In this document: in pieces, positions 24,402 through 33,323 of the stretch | Position numbering within the stretch: position 1 is the stretch's first letter | Layout: each line of letters opens with the position of its first letter | NCBI GenBank assembly: GCA_031291475.1 | Contig: JARLIY010000103.1 | Span: 124,001-188,000 of the forward strand | DNA length: 64,000 nucleotides | Source: Xanthobacteraceae bacterium | Lineage (GTDB): Bacteria; Pseudomonadota; Alphaproteobacteria; Rhizobiales; Xanthobacteraceae | Direction of reading: 5' to 3' | Translations under genes and position numbers: made by a program | The notes under the pieces: model-generated | What the model was told of the DNA's origin: nothing | The model's database searches: none | What the model saw: the letters and a program-made list of their open reading frames with translations, nothing else

Positions 24402-25094
24402 CGGTTCGATACCGATGATCGTGGAGAGCATAGCGTCCTGTTCCGCCAATTGCGCGCTCGGAGCATCGGCGACAATCCGGCCGCGATCCATGACCAGACA
24501 GCGACCGGTTAGTTCAAGAGCTAGGTCGATCCGCTGCTCAACGATCAGGACCGCGAGTTCGCCGGTGCGCGTAATCTGCCGGATCGTCTCGGTCAGCTGC
24601 TCGACAACAATAGGGCCTAGTCCTTCGGTCGGCTCGTCCATCAGCAACAGCTTGGGATTGCCACACAGCGCCCGCGCGATCGATAACATCTGCTGCTCGC
24701 CACCTGAAAGGCGCCCGCTCAGACTGGAAGCGCGTTCGGCAAGGGCAGGAAACAGAGCGAACAGCCGCTTCTCCGTCCAGCGCCCCGACCGGCGCGCCAC
24801 CGAAAGATTCTCCCGCACCGTCAGGCTGCCGAACACCTCGCGTTCCTGCGGCACATAGCCGATGCCGGCCCGCGAACGTAGGTAGGTACGCGCTGCCGAC
24901 AAGTCTTCGCCGTCGAGATAGATGGTGCCGGAATGGTGGCGGGCGCGGCCGGTTATCAGCTCAAGCGTCGTGGTCTTGCCGACCCCGTTGCGGCCGATCA
25001 GGGCTACGATCTCCCCGTCGCTGATGGTTAGATTGAGATTCTCGACTACCGTCGTCTCGCCCCAGCCGCCGTTGAGTCCGCACACCTCAAGCAT
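24378..25094 (-). CDS. LivF-type ABC transporter ATP-binding protein (module 2)
   Basis: This 238-residue ATPase has Walker A GRNGVGKTT, the Liv-F type GIGYVPQEREVFGSLTVRENL, signature LSGGEQQM and Walker B LLLMDEPTEGLGP. The final residues ADFKGSY and the TGA lie inside repeat C. The same eight codons (ADFKG, then A instead of S, then Y and stop) recur in repeat D near 30943-30966 without the rest of the gene. A GTG at 25100 is an alternative start. It is the last gene of the minus-strand operon livH-livM-livG-livF. Confidence 0.92.
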   Translation of the reverse strand: MLEVCGLNGGWGETTVVENLNLTISDGEIVALIGRNGVGKTTTLELITGRARHHSGTIYLDGEDLSAARTYLRSRAGIGYVPQEREVFGSLTVRENLSVARRSGRWTEKRLFALFPALAERASSLSGRLSGGEQQMLSIARALCGNPKLLLMDEPTEGLGPIVVEQLTETIRQITRTGELAVLIVEQRIDLALELTGRCLVMDRGRIVADAPSAQLAEQDAMLSTIIGIEPADFKGSY

Positions 25095-25869
25095 GCGCAC
25101 TGTCGTGGAAGCGGGTATGCCCGGCGCGGCCGAGATATACCGCGCGCACGGCGTCTGCCGACATGACTTCCGACGGCGATCCGGTCATCAGAACGGCTCC
25201 CCTGACCAGCACGGTCACGCGCGAGGCGAACCGCTTCACCACTTGCATATCATGCTCGATCATCATCATCGCCATCTCGGCGGGCAAGCGACCGATTACG
25301 TCCAGCACAAGGATCACGTCCTCCGCGCGCAGCCCAGCGGCCGGCTCGTCAAGGATAAGAACCTTTGGACGTAAACTCAGCGCTATGCCGATCTCAAGGA
25401 GGCGCCGCCTGCCGTAGGGCAGCTCGGTGATGGTGCGGTGGCGATCCTCGATCAGCCCTAGGCGAACGAGAATGTCGTCGATCTCGTCGATTATCGCTGT
25501 CTCCCCCGCGGCCGGCGACCAGATATCGTTGCTCGCTCCAATACGTTCGCTCACCGGTAGATAAAGATTCTGCCGCACGGTGAGTTTGTTGAACAGGTTA
25601 GTGATCTGAAAAGTGCGCACCAGCCCAGCCTTGACTCGGTGATCGCTGCGCAATCGGGTGACGTCCTGCCCGTTGAGATGCACGCCACCCGCGTCGGGAC
25701 GAATGGTGCCCGAGACGAGGCCGACGAAACTTGTCTTGCCGGCACCGTTCGGTCCGATCAGCGCCGCGCGCTCGCCGGCATGCAGATCGAAATCGATGTT
25801 GTCAGCAACGACGACCGTTCCAAAGCGTTTGGTTAGACCGCGGGTCGACAACACCGGATCGGCATTCAT
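25087..25869 (-). CDS. LivG-type ABC transporter ATP-binding protein (module 2)
   Basis: This 260-residue protein has Walker A GPNGAGKTS. LVRTFQITNLFNKLTVRQNL is the LivG-specific loop, Walker B is [15 protein letters not shown], and MMMIEHDMQVVKRFA is the H-loop region. The signature motif is LPYGRRRLLEIG, as usual in this subfamily. The ATG at 25869 overlaps the livM stop, with GAGGTG upstream; a GTG at 25872 is possible. Confidence 0.92.
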   Translation of the reverse strand: MNADPVLSTRGLTKRFGTVVVADNIDFDLHAGERAALIGPNGAGKTSFVGLVSGTIRPDAGGVHLNGQDVTRLRSDHRVKAGLVRTFQITNLFNKLTVRQNLYLPVSERIGASNDIWSPAAGETAIIDEIDDILVRLGLIEDRHRTITELPYGRRRLLEIGIALSLRPKVLILDEPAAGLRAEDVILVLDVIGRLPAEMAMMMIEHDMQVVKRFASRVTVLVRGAVLMTGSPSEVMSADAVRAVYLGRAGHTRFHDSAHA

Positions 25870-26849
25870 CACGCACCTCGCACGCGAGTAACCGACGCGG
25901 CGAGCGTCTCAGCAAGGCCCAAAAGTCCGCCGCGCGCATACATCACGACTGCGACCAGGAGCGCGCCGATAACGAACATCCAGTGATACGGATTAATCTG
26001 TGCAGCGACATGGTGCACGAGCATGTAGGCGACGGTGCCAATCAGCGCACCGTAAAGCCGCCCGACGCCGCCGACTACCAGCATCACTAGAGCAGCAATC
26101 GACGTGTCCACGCTCAACACCGAGAGCCCGACGAAGCGGACCGTTTCCACCGAGAGCGCTCCGGCCAGCGCCGCCAGCGCGCCACCGATCACGTAGATGC
26201 GCAGCAGATGCCGTTGAACCGGCGCGCCCAAGAGCGCCATGCGCCAGAAGTTCTCACGCACGCCAACGACAGCGAGCCCGAAGGACGAGTTCACGATACG
26301 GCGGGCTATATATAGACAGACGCAAAGCCAGCAGACCGCGTAGACGTAAGCGGTATCGGACGACAGCGTCCATTCGAAGAGGCCAAGCACCGGCTTGAAC
26401 TCGATGCCGACGAGGCCATCGTCGCCACCGGTCAGCCAAGTGGCTTTGTTAGCGGCCTCGAATGCGATCGCTCCGAGCGCAAGTGTCACCATCAGGAGCG
26501 GCAGTTCGCGCAGCCGCAGCACGAAGGGCCCGGTCGCCAGCGCCACGGTAGCTCCGACCGCCGAGGCTGCGACCGCAACCGAGATCGGCTCATTCCAGCC
26601 GTAGATCGAGATTAATCCCGCCGCGTAGGCGCCGAAGCCAAAGAAAAGCGCGTGACCGAGCGTCACCACGCCGGCGTAGCCGAGCACCAGATCGAGGGAC
26701 ATCACGAAGATCGCCGTCACCAGGACGGACGTGCCGAATGACAGCTGATCAGGGAAAAGAACGAACCACAGCAAGGCGGCAGCCGCGATCCAGAGTTCAG
26801 GGAAGAGGAGATACTTCCGCATCCGCGATGGAGTTGCGTTGCCAGTCAT
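25869..26849 (-). CDS. LivM-type ABC transporter permease (module 2)
   Basis: This 326-residue permease carries LDLVLGYAGVVTLGHALFFG, the LivM version of the NFAHG loop, then RLRELPLLMVTLALGAIAFE and a C-terminal VMLVVGGVGRLYGALIGTVAY coupling loop. ATG 26849 is chosen; a TTG at 26894 overlapping the livH stop would add 15 residues and would give tighter translational coupling. It pairs with the LivH at 26891-27772. Confidence 0.9.
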   Translation of the reverse strand: MTGNATPSRMRKYLLFPELWIAAAALLWFVLFPDQLSFGTSVLVTAIFVMSLDLVLGYAGVVTLGHALFFGFGAYAAGLISIYGWNEPISVAVAASAVGATVALATGPFVLRLRELPLLMVTLALGAIAFEAANKATWLTGGDDGLVGIEFKPVLGLFEWTLSSDTAYVYAVCWLCVCLYIARRIVNSSFGLAVVGVRENFWRMALLGAPVQRHLLRIYVIGGALAALAGALSVETVRFVGLSVLSVDTSIAALVMLVVGGVGRLYGALIGTVAYMLVHHVAAQINPYHWMFVIGALLVAVVMYARGGLLGLAETLAASVTRVRGA

Positions 26850-26890
26850 CCCTCGGCCGCCGGTTCTGACGTGCGTGAGTTCCTCGACAT

Positions 26891-27772
26891 TCAAGGCTCG
26901 GCCATTCTCAGGTGTCGTGAGACCATCATCCCAATCAGAAAGACATAGATGACGAAACTGCCATAAGTGGGCGCGAGGAAGCGCGCCCCAGTGTCGACGA
27001 TGCCGACCGAAGCGGCGATGAAAGCCCCCGACTTGATGTTGCCGAATCCGGTAAGCGCAACAACGATCAAGATGATCACCAGATACTTGAACGGGTACAT
27101 CGGCTCGGGCGGCAGCATGGCATAGCCGACCGCGCCGCCGAGCGCGGCTAGGCAGCAGCCGAGCGCAAATGTGATCGCGAATAGGCGGTCCACATCGATG
27201 CCGACCGCTTCAGCCATTCGTCTATTGTCGACCGCCGCGCGAACACGCGCCCCGAAATCGGTCTTATCGAACAGCCACCAGAGTCCGAGCATGAGACAGG
27301 CTCCCAGCACCACTATAAACAGCCGGTAAAGTTGGACGGTGCGGATGCCAAGGTCGACATTGGCGGCAAGCGACGACGGCAGCGTGCTCGGCTGCGGATT
27401 CGGACCGAACAGTAGATTGAGAAACGCTGCCCCGAGGAATGCGAGCCCGATCGTGAGCAGCACCTGGTCGAGCTGGGCAGCAGTATAGAGGTGGCGGAAA
27501 AAAGTCCGTTCGATCAGGATGCTTAGCAATGTCACCACGACGCAAGCCACCACAACGGACAGCCATAGCGGCGCGCCCTGCTGGAACATCAACCACACCG
27601 TAACGTAGGCGCCAAGCGCAGCGAAGAAACCGTGCGCCATGTTCAGCACCCGCATCAGGCCCATCGTGATGACAAGACCGATGGAAATGGCGAACAGCAC
27701 CATGCCGAACGACAAGCCGTACAGGACGATGAAGATCAGGGATGCCGCGAAGTCGCTCAACGGTCCTCCCAA
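26891..27772 (-). CDS. LivH-type ABC transporter permease (module 2)
   Basis: This 293-residue permease has the signature LMRVLNMAHGFFAALGAYVTV, then LIERTFFRHLYTAAQLDQVLLTIGLAF, and ends with VVALTGFGNIKSGAFIAASVGI and a last helix. The only start near the N-terminus is TTG at 27772, since the next in-frame ATG would remove the first helix. It heads the operon and is divergent from the binding-protein gene at 27964, with which it must share the 191-base control region. Confidence 0.9.
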   Translation of the reverse strand: MGGPLSDFAASLIFIVLYGLSFGMVLFAISIGLVITMGLMRVLNMAHGFFAALGAYVTVWLMFQQGAPLWLSVVVACVVVTLLSILIERTFFRHLYTAAQLDQVLLTIGLAFLGAAFLNLLFGPNPQPSTLPSSLAANVDLGIRTVQLYRLFIVVLGACLMLGLWWLFDKTDFGARVRAAVDNRRMAEAVGIDVDRLFAITFALGCCLAALGGAVGYAMLPPEPMYPFKYLVIILIVVALTGFGNIKSGAFIAASVGIVDTGARFLAPTYGSFVIYVFLIGMMVSRHLRMAEP

Positions 27773-27963
27773 CAGGCCACAGAACGGCTTACGCGCCTCT
27801 TCGTGCGCGTTGTTGCGAGAATGTTACGAGGCTGCCCGGTAAGGCAAGCGATTTCTTCCGCGGACGATATCTTGCCAATGTCGTCCGTGCCGATATTATG
27901 ACCGAAAAGACCACAGCCGCTGCAACGCGCGGCCAGTTGGCTCCTGCCGACAGGGAGATTTTC
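27773..27963. promoter_or_regulatory. Divergent control region of Liv module 2, with an inverted repeat
   Basis: The 191 bases between the outward-facing livH and binding-protein genes hold CGGACGA at 27861-27867 and its exact inverse TCGTCCG at 27881-27887, separated by 13 bases. This could be an operator half-site pair; the spacing is longer than typical for most dimeric repressors. AGGGAG just before 27964 is the ribosome site of the binding protein. No regulator gene is adjacent. Confidence 0.4.
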
Positions 27964-29139
27964 ATGCGTGGCGGCCCTATTCTGGGTGGTATTCTCGCGA
28001 TTGCGGCAGTGACCGCGAGCGGCGCAGCCGGCGCGCAAGAGAAAATCAAGATTGGCGTCATCGCCGATTTCACAGGCCCGTTCGCCACGTCCGGAGCCCT
28101 GCTGCAACAGGGAATGGAAACTTATCTTTCGGCTGCCGGCACCAAGGTTGGCGATAAGGAGATTGAGATCATCTGGCGCGACGTCGGCAACCAAAATCCG
28201 GTGATTGCCAAACAAGTGGCCGAAGAATTGATCGTGCGCGACAAGGTGTCGATCCTCACCGGTTTTGACCTTACGCCGCAGGTGGCCGCGGTTGCCTCGG
28301 TGGCCAACCAGGCCAAGATCCCAGTCGTGATCCAAATACCGTCGACCCCGGCGCTGATGAAGATGTCCCCATACTTCCTGCGCGTTTCCAACAATATGCA
28401 GTCGACGGTCTGGCCGGGCGCTGATTGGGCAGCGAAGAATGGCAGGAAACGCGCCTATATCGCGGTGTCCGACTACGCGCCCGGCCATGAAGTACAGGCC
28501 ACGTTCAAGCGCAAATTCACCGAACTCGGCGGCATAATTGTCGGCGAGGACCGCATCCCGCTCAGCACCGTCGATTACGCACCCTTCGCCGAGCGCGTAG
28601 CTCGTTCCAATGCCGACGTGGTTCAGATTTTCATCCCGCCTGGACCGGCCGCAGTGTCGTTCACCCGCGGCTTGCTGGCGCAAGGCGTGCGCGAGAAGGG
28701 CACACTTATCATGGGCGTTGGCGAAACCGACGAAGCTTTCCTGGGAAGCTACGACGACTCTGTCGTCGGCATCTATTCGTCATTCCACTACTCGCGGGTG
28801 CTCGACAACAAAGCAAACGAGCAATTCAAGCAGCAGCTGGCAGCGAAGTTCGGAGACAACGCGGCGGCTGATGCCTTTGTGGTTCAGGGCTACGATGGGA
28901 TGCACGTTGTGAATCATCTGATCGAGGCGCTGGCCGGTAAGCCGTTCGACGCCGCCGCCGCAGTTGAGGTGATGAAGGGTTACAAGTGGAACGGCCCGCG
29001 TGGTCCGATGATGATCGACCCGGACAGTCGCGACATTGTCGAGAATATGTATATCCGGCGCGTCGAGCGCGTGAACGGCAGGCTCGAAAATGTGATCGTC
29101 GATACCTATCACGGAGTGAAGCCAACGTTCATTGAGTGA
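27964..29139 (+). CDS. Liv-type periplasmic binding protein (module 2)
   Basis: This 391-residue receptor has a Sec signal peptide (residues 1-24, ending GAAGAQ), then KIKIGVIADFTGPFATSGALLQ. SILTGFDLTPQVAAVASVANQAKIP and VVQIFIPPGPAAVSFTRGL are the type I PBP landmarks. It resembles receptors for aromatic or aliphatic acids found next to degradation genes. The Rieske oxygenase gene follows 69 bases downstream in the same direction, so the ligand is likely its substrate (inference). Confidence 0.9.
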   Translation: MRGGPILGGILAIAAVTASGAAGAQEKIKIGVIADFTGPFATSGALLQQGMETYLSAAGTKVGDKEIEIIWRDVGNQNPVIAKQVAEELIVRDKVSILTGFDLTPQVAAVASVANQAKIPVVIQIPSTPALMKMSPYFLRVSNNMQSTVWPGADWAAKNGRKRAYIAVSDYAPGHEVQATFKRKFTELGGIIVGEDRIPLSTVDYAPFAERVARSNADVVQIFIPPGPAAVSFTRGLLAQGVREKGTLIMGVGETDEAFLGSYDDSVVGIYSSFHYSRVLDNKANEQFKQQLAAKFGDNAAADAFVVQGYDGMHVVNHLIEALAGKPFDAAAAVEVMKGYKWNGPRGPMMIDPDSRDIVENMYIRRVERVNGRLENVIVDTYHGVKPTFIE

Positions 29140-29208
29140 CGGCACTCGCGGCGAGCCTAACGTTTCAACCAACATCTGCAGGCGGGTCGGGAAAAAGGGA
29201 TAACAGTC

Positions 29209-30519
29209 ATGATCAGCGCGCAAGAGAATGAAATCCTCACTCGCGTCGGACCCGAAACGCCGATGGGGCGCATGATGCGCCGCTACTGGCTCCCAGTCTG
29301 TACGTCGGCGCAGTTGCCGAAGCCAGATTGTGACCCGCTCCGCGTCCGTCTGTTGGGCGAACGCTTCGTTGCCTTCCGCGACACCTCGGGTCGGCCGGGA
29401 TTCCTCGAGGAATACTGTATGCATCGCCGTGCCTCGCTCGCCATGGGGCGCGTGGAAGACAACGGCATTCGGTGTCTTTATCACGGCTGGAAATTCGGGG
29501 TGGACGGCACCATTCAAGAGACCCCGAACCATTGCGATGAACGCTTTCGCAAGCGCTTCAAGGCGCCGGCATTTCCGGTGCACGAGGCGGGCGGGATGAT
29601 ATGGGCCTATGTGGGGCCGGCCGACAAAGAGCCGCCGTTTCAGAAATACGAATTTTTCGACGGTCCGGTAGAGAACCGGCTGGTGTTTCGCATCAATACA
29701 CCAGCCAATTACCTCCAGCTATTCGAGGGGGGCACCGATTCTTCTCATGTCGGTATTCTGCACTGCAATCTCGCCAATCCGGCATGGAAGACCAAGCCGG
29801 AGCACGTGCCGGACACTTCCGACTACACCTCAGTTGCGCTCGCCGTCGACGACAATGCCCCGGACATCGAAATCGAGAACACCGAATACGGCTACCACTA
29901 CGCCGCCAAGCGCACAGGCCCACGCACGGGGAATGGCCGCGAGACCCACAGCGTGCGCGTCACCGCAGTGATCCTGCCGACCTGCCGCATCATCCCGTTG
30001 ACGCGCTACCAGTTTTTTGTATTCGAAGTACCGCAGGATGATGTACGCACTAGCACTTATATAGTCGCACACGGCCCGCAGCCGTTCGACCGCAAGAAAA
30101 TGCTGGGCGTGCTGGGACTCGACAATGATCGACTGTGGAACGAAAAGGATTGCGACTACAAGGTCAGCGAGGCCAACCTCTTCGGCCAGGATCGTTCGAA
30201 GATGGACGTGGCTTGGTCGGGTTTAAGCGGGCTCGTGCCTGAAGACGCCAGCATCGGCGTCTCGATGGGGCCGATCGTCGAGCGGCATAAGGAGATGGTG
30301 GTCGCCGCTGACGCAGCGGTGGTTCGCCTGCGCCATCGTCTGCTCGATTCGGTACGCCGTCACGAGGCGGGGTTGGATCCGTTCGGTCTCAACATCGCGG
30401 ACTATTCGAAGGTGCGCAGCCTCGCGGATACCAACGTGCCAGTCGGCGATCGTTGGCAAAACCTGCTGCCGCACAACATGTCGCTGTCGAGAAAACGGCG
30501 CGAACTCTCCCCGGCCTAA
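29209..30519 (+). CDS. Rieske non-haem iron oxygenase, alpha subunit (phthalate-4,5-dioxygenase-like)
   Basis: The protein has 436 residues. The Rieske cluster is Cys70-Met-His72 and Cys89-Leu-Tyr-His92 (CMHRR...CLYHGWKF). The mononuclear iron ligands lie in EGGTDSSHVGILH: Asp177, His180 and His185, where the DxxHxxxxH spacing is as expected. The start MISAQENEILTRVGPETPMG is characteristic of the phthalate dioxygenase/carbazole-type group of homo-oligomeric oxygenases. These need a separate reductase, often fused ferredoxin-type, and none is adjacent. It could hydroxylate an aromatic ring or O-demethylate an aromatic ether. Confidence 0.92.
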   Translation: MISAQENEILTRVGPETPMGRMMRRYWLPVCTSAQLPKPDCDPLRVRLLGERFVAFRDTSGRPGFLEEYCMHRRASLAMGRVEDNGIRCLYHGWKFGVDGTIQETPNHCDERFRKRFKAPAFPVHEAGGMIWAYVGPADKEPPFQKYEFFDGPVENRLVFRINTPANYLQLFEGGTDSSHVGILHCNLANPAWKTKPEHVPDTSDYTSVALAVDDNAPDIEIENTEYGYHYAAKRTGPRTGNGRETHSVRVTAVILPTCRIIPLTRYQFFVFEVPQDDVRTSTYIVAHGPQPFDRKKMLGVLGLDNDRLWNEKDCDYKVSEANLFGQDRSKMDVAWSGLSGLVPEDASIGVSMGPIVERHKEMVVAADAAVVRLRHRLLDSVRRHEAGLDPFGLNIADYSKVRSLADTNVPVGDRWQNLLPHNMSLSRKRRELSPA

Positions 30520-30741
30520 CTTTGCGACGCATGGCTTAAATGAATATCAGGCCCGAGCGATGACCGCGCTTAATTGCTGTCTCAGTTGAAAATCACGTCA
30601 CGTACTCACCACTCGCTGTGCGCCCTCCAAGGCAACGCTTGCAGTGATTTCAGCGTTTTAACATTCGGACAGTGTTCTTCCCATGATTGGCTACTGGGAT
30701 TGCGCGCCAGCTCTCGCGCGCCACTTAAGGCGGGCTGCGCC

Positions 30742-30755
30742 TTGATCCATGTCAA
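30742..30755. promoter_or_regulatory. Orphan FixK/FNR-type box
   Basis: TTGATCCATGTCAA is a full match to the TTGAT-N4-(A/G)TCAA pattern and differs from the box at 22721-22734 by one base in the spacer. No gene starts within 300 bases on either strand, so it is probably left over from a gene lost at the junction with repeat D. Confidence 0.6.
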
Positions 30756-30788
30756 TTAACCGAAATCATTCGCGGCGTTGCCGCGTGA

Positions 30789-30965
30789 CCGCTGACGTTC
30801 GGCATTGATCGCTGCAATCCGGCGATTCTTCGTGGGTAAATTTGCGGGTACAAAGCTAAGCGGATGCGTAGTTGATTGATATTCCCTCACAATTTCCGCT
30901 TATGCAGACACTCCCTCCGCCACCGGGCTGTTCGCTTTTGTTCAATAAGCCCCTTTAAAATCAGC
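30789..30965 (+). repeat. att-like repeat copy D
   Basis: CCGCTGACGTTCGGCATTG, CGCTGCAATCCGGCGATTC, TTCGTGGGTAAATTTGCGGG and GTTGATTGATATTCCCTCAC match copies C and E. ACTCCCTCCGCCA at 30910-30922 equals the tRNA-Ser 3' end. It then shares TTCGCTTTTGTTCAATAAG and CCCTTTAAAATCAGCG with copy C, including the last codons of a livF-like gene that is not otherwise present here. Confidence 0.85.
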
Positions 30966-31056
30966 GCTGCCAACAATGGATTGCTCGCGCGGCGCGCCTA
31001 ACGGCCCGCACCAGTCACTCACCGAACTCGGCCAGACGACTTTTGCACCGAGCAGC

Positions 31057-32085
31057 TTATTGCGCGGCGGTTCGCGCCTTGATGCTATCCCACCACGGGC
31101 AGACGCCAGGCATGACCTGGTAATTGCCTTCGATGACCTGCACCGGCCGGCGAAAGCCGTTTGCCGCGTTGGCAAGGCGGAGCGCGCGGGCTTTGGCGCG
31201 GTCTTCGCCGGCAAGCCAAGCGCGCTCGTGACCCCACATGCTCGGCCCTTCCTTGCGCTCGTAAGCCTGCCAGGTGTCGACGTCGATCAAGCGCGCGCCC
31301 CAGCCGTACTCGACCATGAAAGCAGACGGCGTATCGCAATAGAACGAGGTGATGAAATCGCTGGTATGGCGCCCGAGCGTCACGCCGACGCGGTCTTCGT
31401 TCAAAGCCAGATCGTAGCCCTGGCCGACATCGTCGAAGCTGAAAAGCTCCATCATGAGGTGATGGACTGCGTTCTTGCCGGTTTGCACAAAGGCGAGACT
31501 GTGATGGCGCGGGTTGAGGTGAAGAAAGCGGGCGATGAATGGCTGTGAATAATAATCAGTCAGTCGGAAGCCAAGCGTGTCGCAATAAAACGCCATCATC
31601 CGGTCGACCGTCTCCGGCGTATCGACGTTGAGAACGATATGTCCGAGCCCGAGCGGGCCGGTGCGGAACCCCGAGATCGAGCGGCCAGGCTTGAACGGCT
31701 CAGTGGTCGTTTCGGCACCGTGAAAGATTTCGAGCCTGTTGCCTTGCGGATCGGCGAGCACGATCAAATCCTTCACGTGCCGCTCGTCGGCGAGGGCGCT
31801 CGCGCCATAAGCCACTTTGATCCGCGCGTTCTCGAGAGACCCGGCGAGTCGGTCCAGCGCCGCGGCATCTGCAACTTCCCAGCCGAAGAAGCCTATCCCC
31901 TCGCCGCCGTCGGCGTCGACGATGATGCGCTGCTTGCGGTCGTCCATGCGGAAGGCGAGGCTCGAGCGCGACTTGTCGATGCGCTGCAGGCCGAGGAGGC
32001 CCGAGCCGTAACTTGCCCAATCGCCCAAATCCTTAGCGCGAACCCCGATGTAACCGAGGGCCTGCGGAGCAACGGCTGTGGTCAT
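31057..32085 (-). CDS. BphC-type extradiol ring-cleavage dioxygenase
   Basis: This 342-residue two-domain VOC protein has a cupped-strand N-domain (GYIGVRAKDLGDWASYGSGL) and a catalytic C-domain. The iron ligands appear as His149 (GLGHIVLNV), His208/209 (NAVHHLMME) and Glu259 (FMVEYGW), spaced as in 2,3-dihydroxybiphenyl dioxygenase. It cleaves a catechol next to its hydroxyls to give a muconic semialdehyde-type product. It is divergent from the MetE-like gene. A matching C-C hydrolase is not adjacent; the nearest such fold is at 39019-40230. Confidence 0.9.
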   Translation of the reverse strand: MTTAVAPQALGYIGVRAKDLGDWASYGSGLLGLQRIDKSRSSLAFRMDDRKQRIIVDADGGEGIGFFGWEVADAAALDRLAGSLENARIKVAYGASALADERHVKDLIVLADPQGNRLEIFHGAETTTEPFKPGRSISGFRTGPLGLGHIVLNVDTPETVDRMMAFYCDTLGFRLTDYYSQPFIARFLHLNPRHHSLAFVQTGKNAVHHLMMELFSFDDVGQGYDLALNEDRVGVTLGRHTSDFITSFYCDTPSAFMVEYGWGARLIDVDTWQAYERKEGPSMWGHERAWLAGEDRAKARALRLANAANGFRRPVQVIEGNYQVMPGVCPWWDSIKARTAAQ

Positions 32086-32161
32086 GGCAATCCTCCGGTA
32101 TTTGCCAAGGTTTTACACTGATGGCATGACGGATGAAACCGCGCAAAAAGGCAGATGACCC

Positions 32162-33283
32162 ATGTTCGCGCGTACGACGCCGCCCTTTCGTGCCGACCAT
32201 GTCGGCAGCCTGATCCGGCCCGACGCGCTCATCAGCGCTCGGCAGGCGGCGGATGAAGGCAAGATCGCCCCGGGCGAGCTGACGCGGGTCCAGCACGACG
32301 CGATCCGCGACGTGGTGCGCCTGCAGGAGGAGATCGGGTTTCGAGTGGCCACCGACGGTGAATATAACCGCACCTTCTGGCAGCGCGATTTCCTGCTGAA
32401 GTTCCGCAATGTCGAGCAGGTCGCCGCCAAGCTCACCGTGCGCTTTCACTCGGCCGCGGGCACGCGCGCCCATTCGCCGCCCTCGCTGCAAGTGATCGGC
32501 AAACTCGCCAGGCCGGCCGGCATTTTTGTCGATGATTTTGAGTTTCTGAAATCGGTCGCCCACGCCACGCCGAAGATCACGATTCCATCACCGACGACGA
32601 TTCACTTCCGCGGCGGTCGCCAGGCCGTCGACGCCAACGCCTATCCTGACATCGGGCAATTCTACGCCGATCTCGCCCGCGTCTACCGCGAGGAGATTGA
32701 CGACCTAGCCCAAGCGGGCTGCCGCTATTTGCAGATCGACGAGGTCAACCTTGCCTATTTGTGCGATCCCGCGCTGCGGGCGCAGGTGCGTAATATCGGT
32801 GAGGACCCGGATACGCTGCCGCAAACCTACGCCCGGCTCCTCAACGACACTATCGCCGCGCGGCCGGCCGGCATGGTCGTCTGCATGCATCTATGCCGCG
32901 GGAATTTCGCCGGCGCTTGGGTGGCCGAAGGTGGCTACGATCCGATCGCGGAGCTTCTGTTCAATGAGATCGCAGTCGATGGTTATTTCCTCGAATACGA
33001 TTCGCCGCGGGCCGGGAGCTTCGCGCCGCTACGCTTTTTGCCGAAAGGCAAGATCGCGGTGCTCGGCCTCGTCAGCACCAAGAGTGCGAAGCTAGAAACG
33101 AAGGATGACCTCATGCGCCGCATCGATGAGGCCAGCCACTACGCGCCCCTTGAGCAGCTCGCGTTGTCGCCGCAATGCGGCTTTTCCAGCGGCATCGGCG
33201 GCCAGGCGATGACGGTGACGGACGAAATCGCGAAGTTAAAGCTCGTCGTCAACACCGCCTGCGAGGTGTGGGGATCGGCTTGA
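32162..33283 (+). CDS. MetE C-domain-like (cobalamin-independent methionine synthase-type) protein
   Basis: This 373-residue protein has only the catalytic barrel of MetE. It opens RADHVGSLIRP, then ATDGEYNRTFWQRDFL and RYLQIDEVNLAYL. Zinc-type ligands are in VVCMHLCRGN (His and Cys), FLEYDSPRAG (Glu) and SPQCGFSS (Cys). Such stand-alone proteins (YxjG/YxjH type) move methyl groups between folates or other donors and thiols. Its place between a ring-cleaving enzyme and a quinone reductase suggests handling of a methyl group from an aromatic ether, which is speculative. The quinone reductase gene follows after 40 bases. Confidence 0.85.
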   Translation: MFARTTPPFRADHVGSLIRPDALISARQAADEGKIAPGELTRVQHDAIRDVVRLQEEIGFRVATDGEYNRTFWQRDFLLKFRNVEQVAAKLTVRFHSAAGTRAHSPPSLQVIGKLARPAGIFVDDFEFLKSVAHATPKITIPSPTTIHFRGGRQAVDANAYPDIGQFYADLARVYREEIDDLAQAGCRYLQIDEVNLAYLCDPALRAQVRNIGEDPDTLPQTYARLLNDTIAARPAGMVVCMHLCRGNFAGAWVAEGGYDPIAELLFNEIAVDGYFLEYDSPRAGSFAPLRFLPKGKIAVLGLVSTKSAKLETKDDLMRRIDEASHYAPLEQLALSPQCGFSSGIGGQAMTVTDEIAKLKLVVNTACEVWGSA

Positions 33284-33323
33284 TGGTCGCGGTTGTTGCG
33301 AATTGCAAATCGGAGGAAGCACT

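Larger units (their letters stand above)
30520..31056. other. Gene-free region with an orphan FixK box and repeat D
   Basis: There is no gene in these 537 bases. The left part (30520-30740) shows nothing recognisable. A perfect FNR/FixK-type site is at 30742-30755, and att-like repeat D fills 30789-30965. The remaining bases to the convergent extradiol dioxygenase stop are unassigned. Confidence 0.6.
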
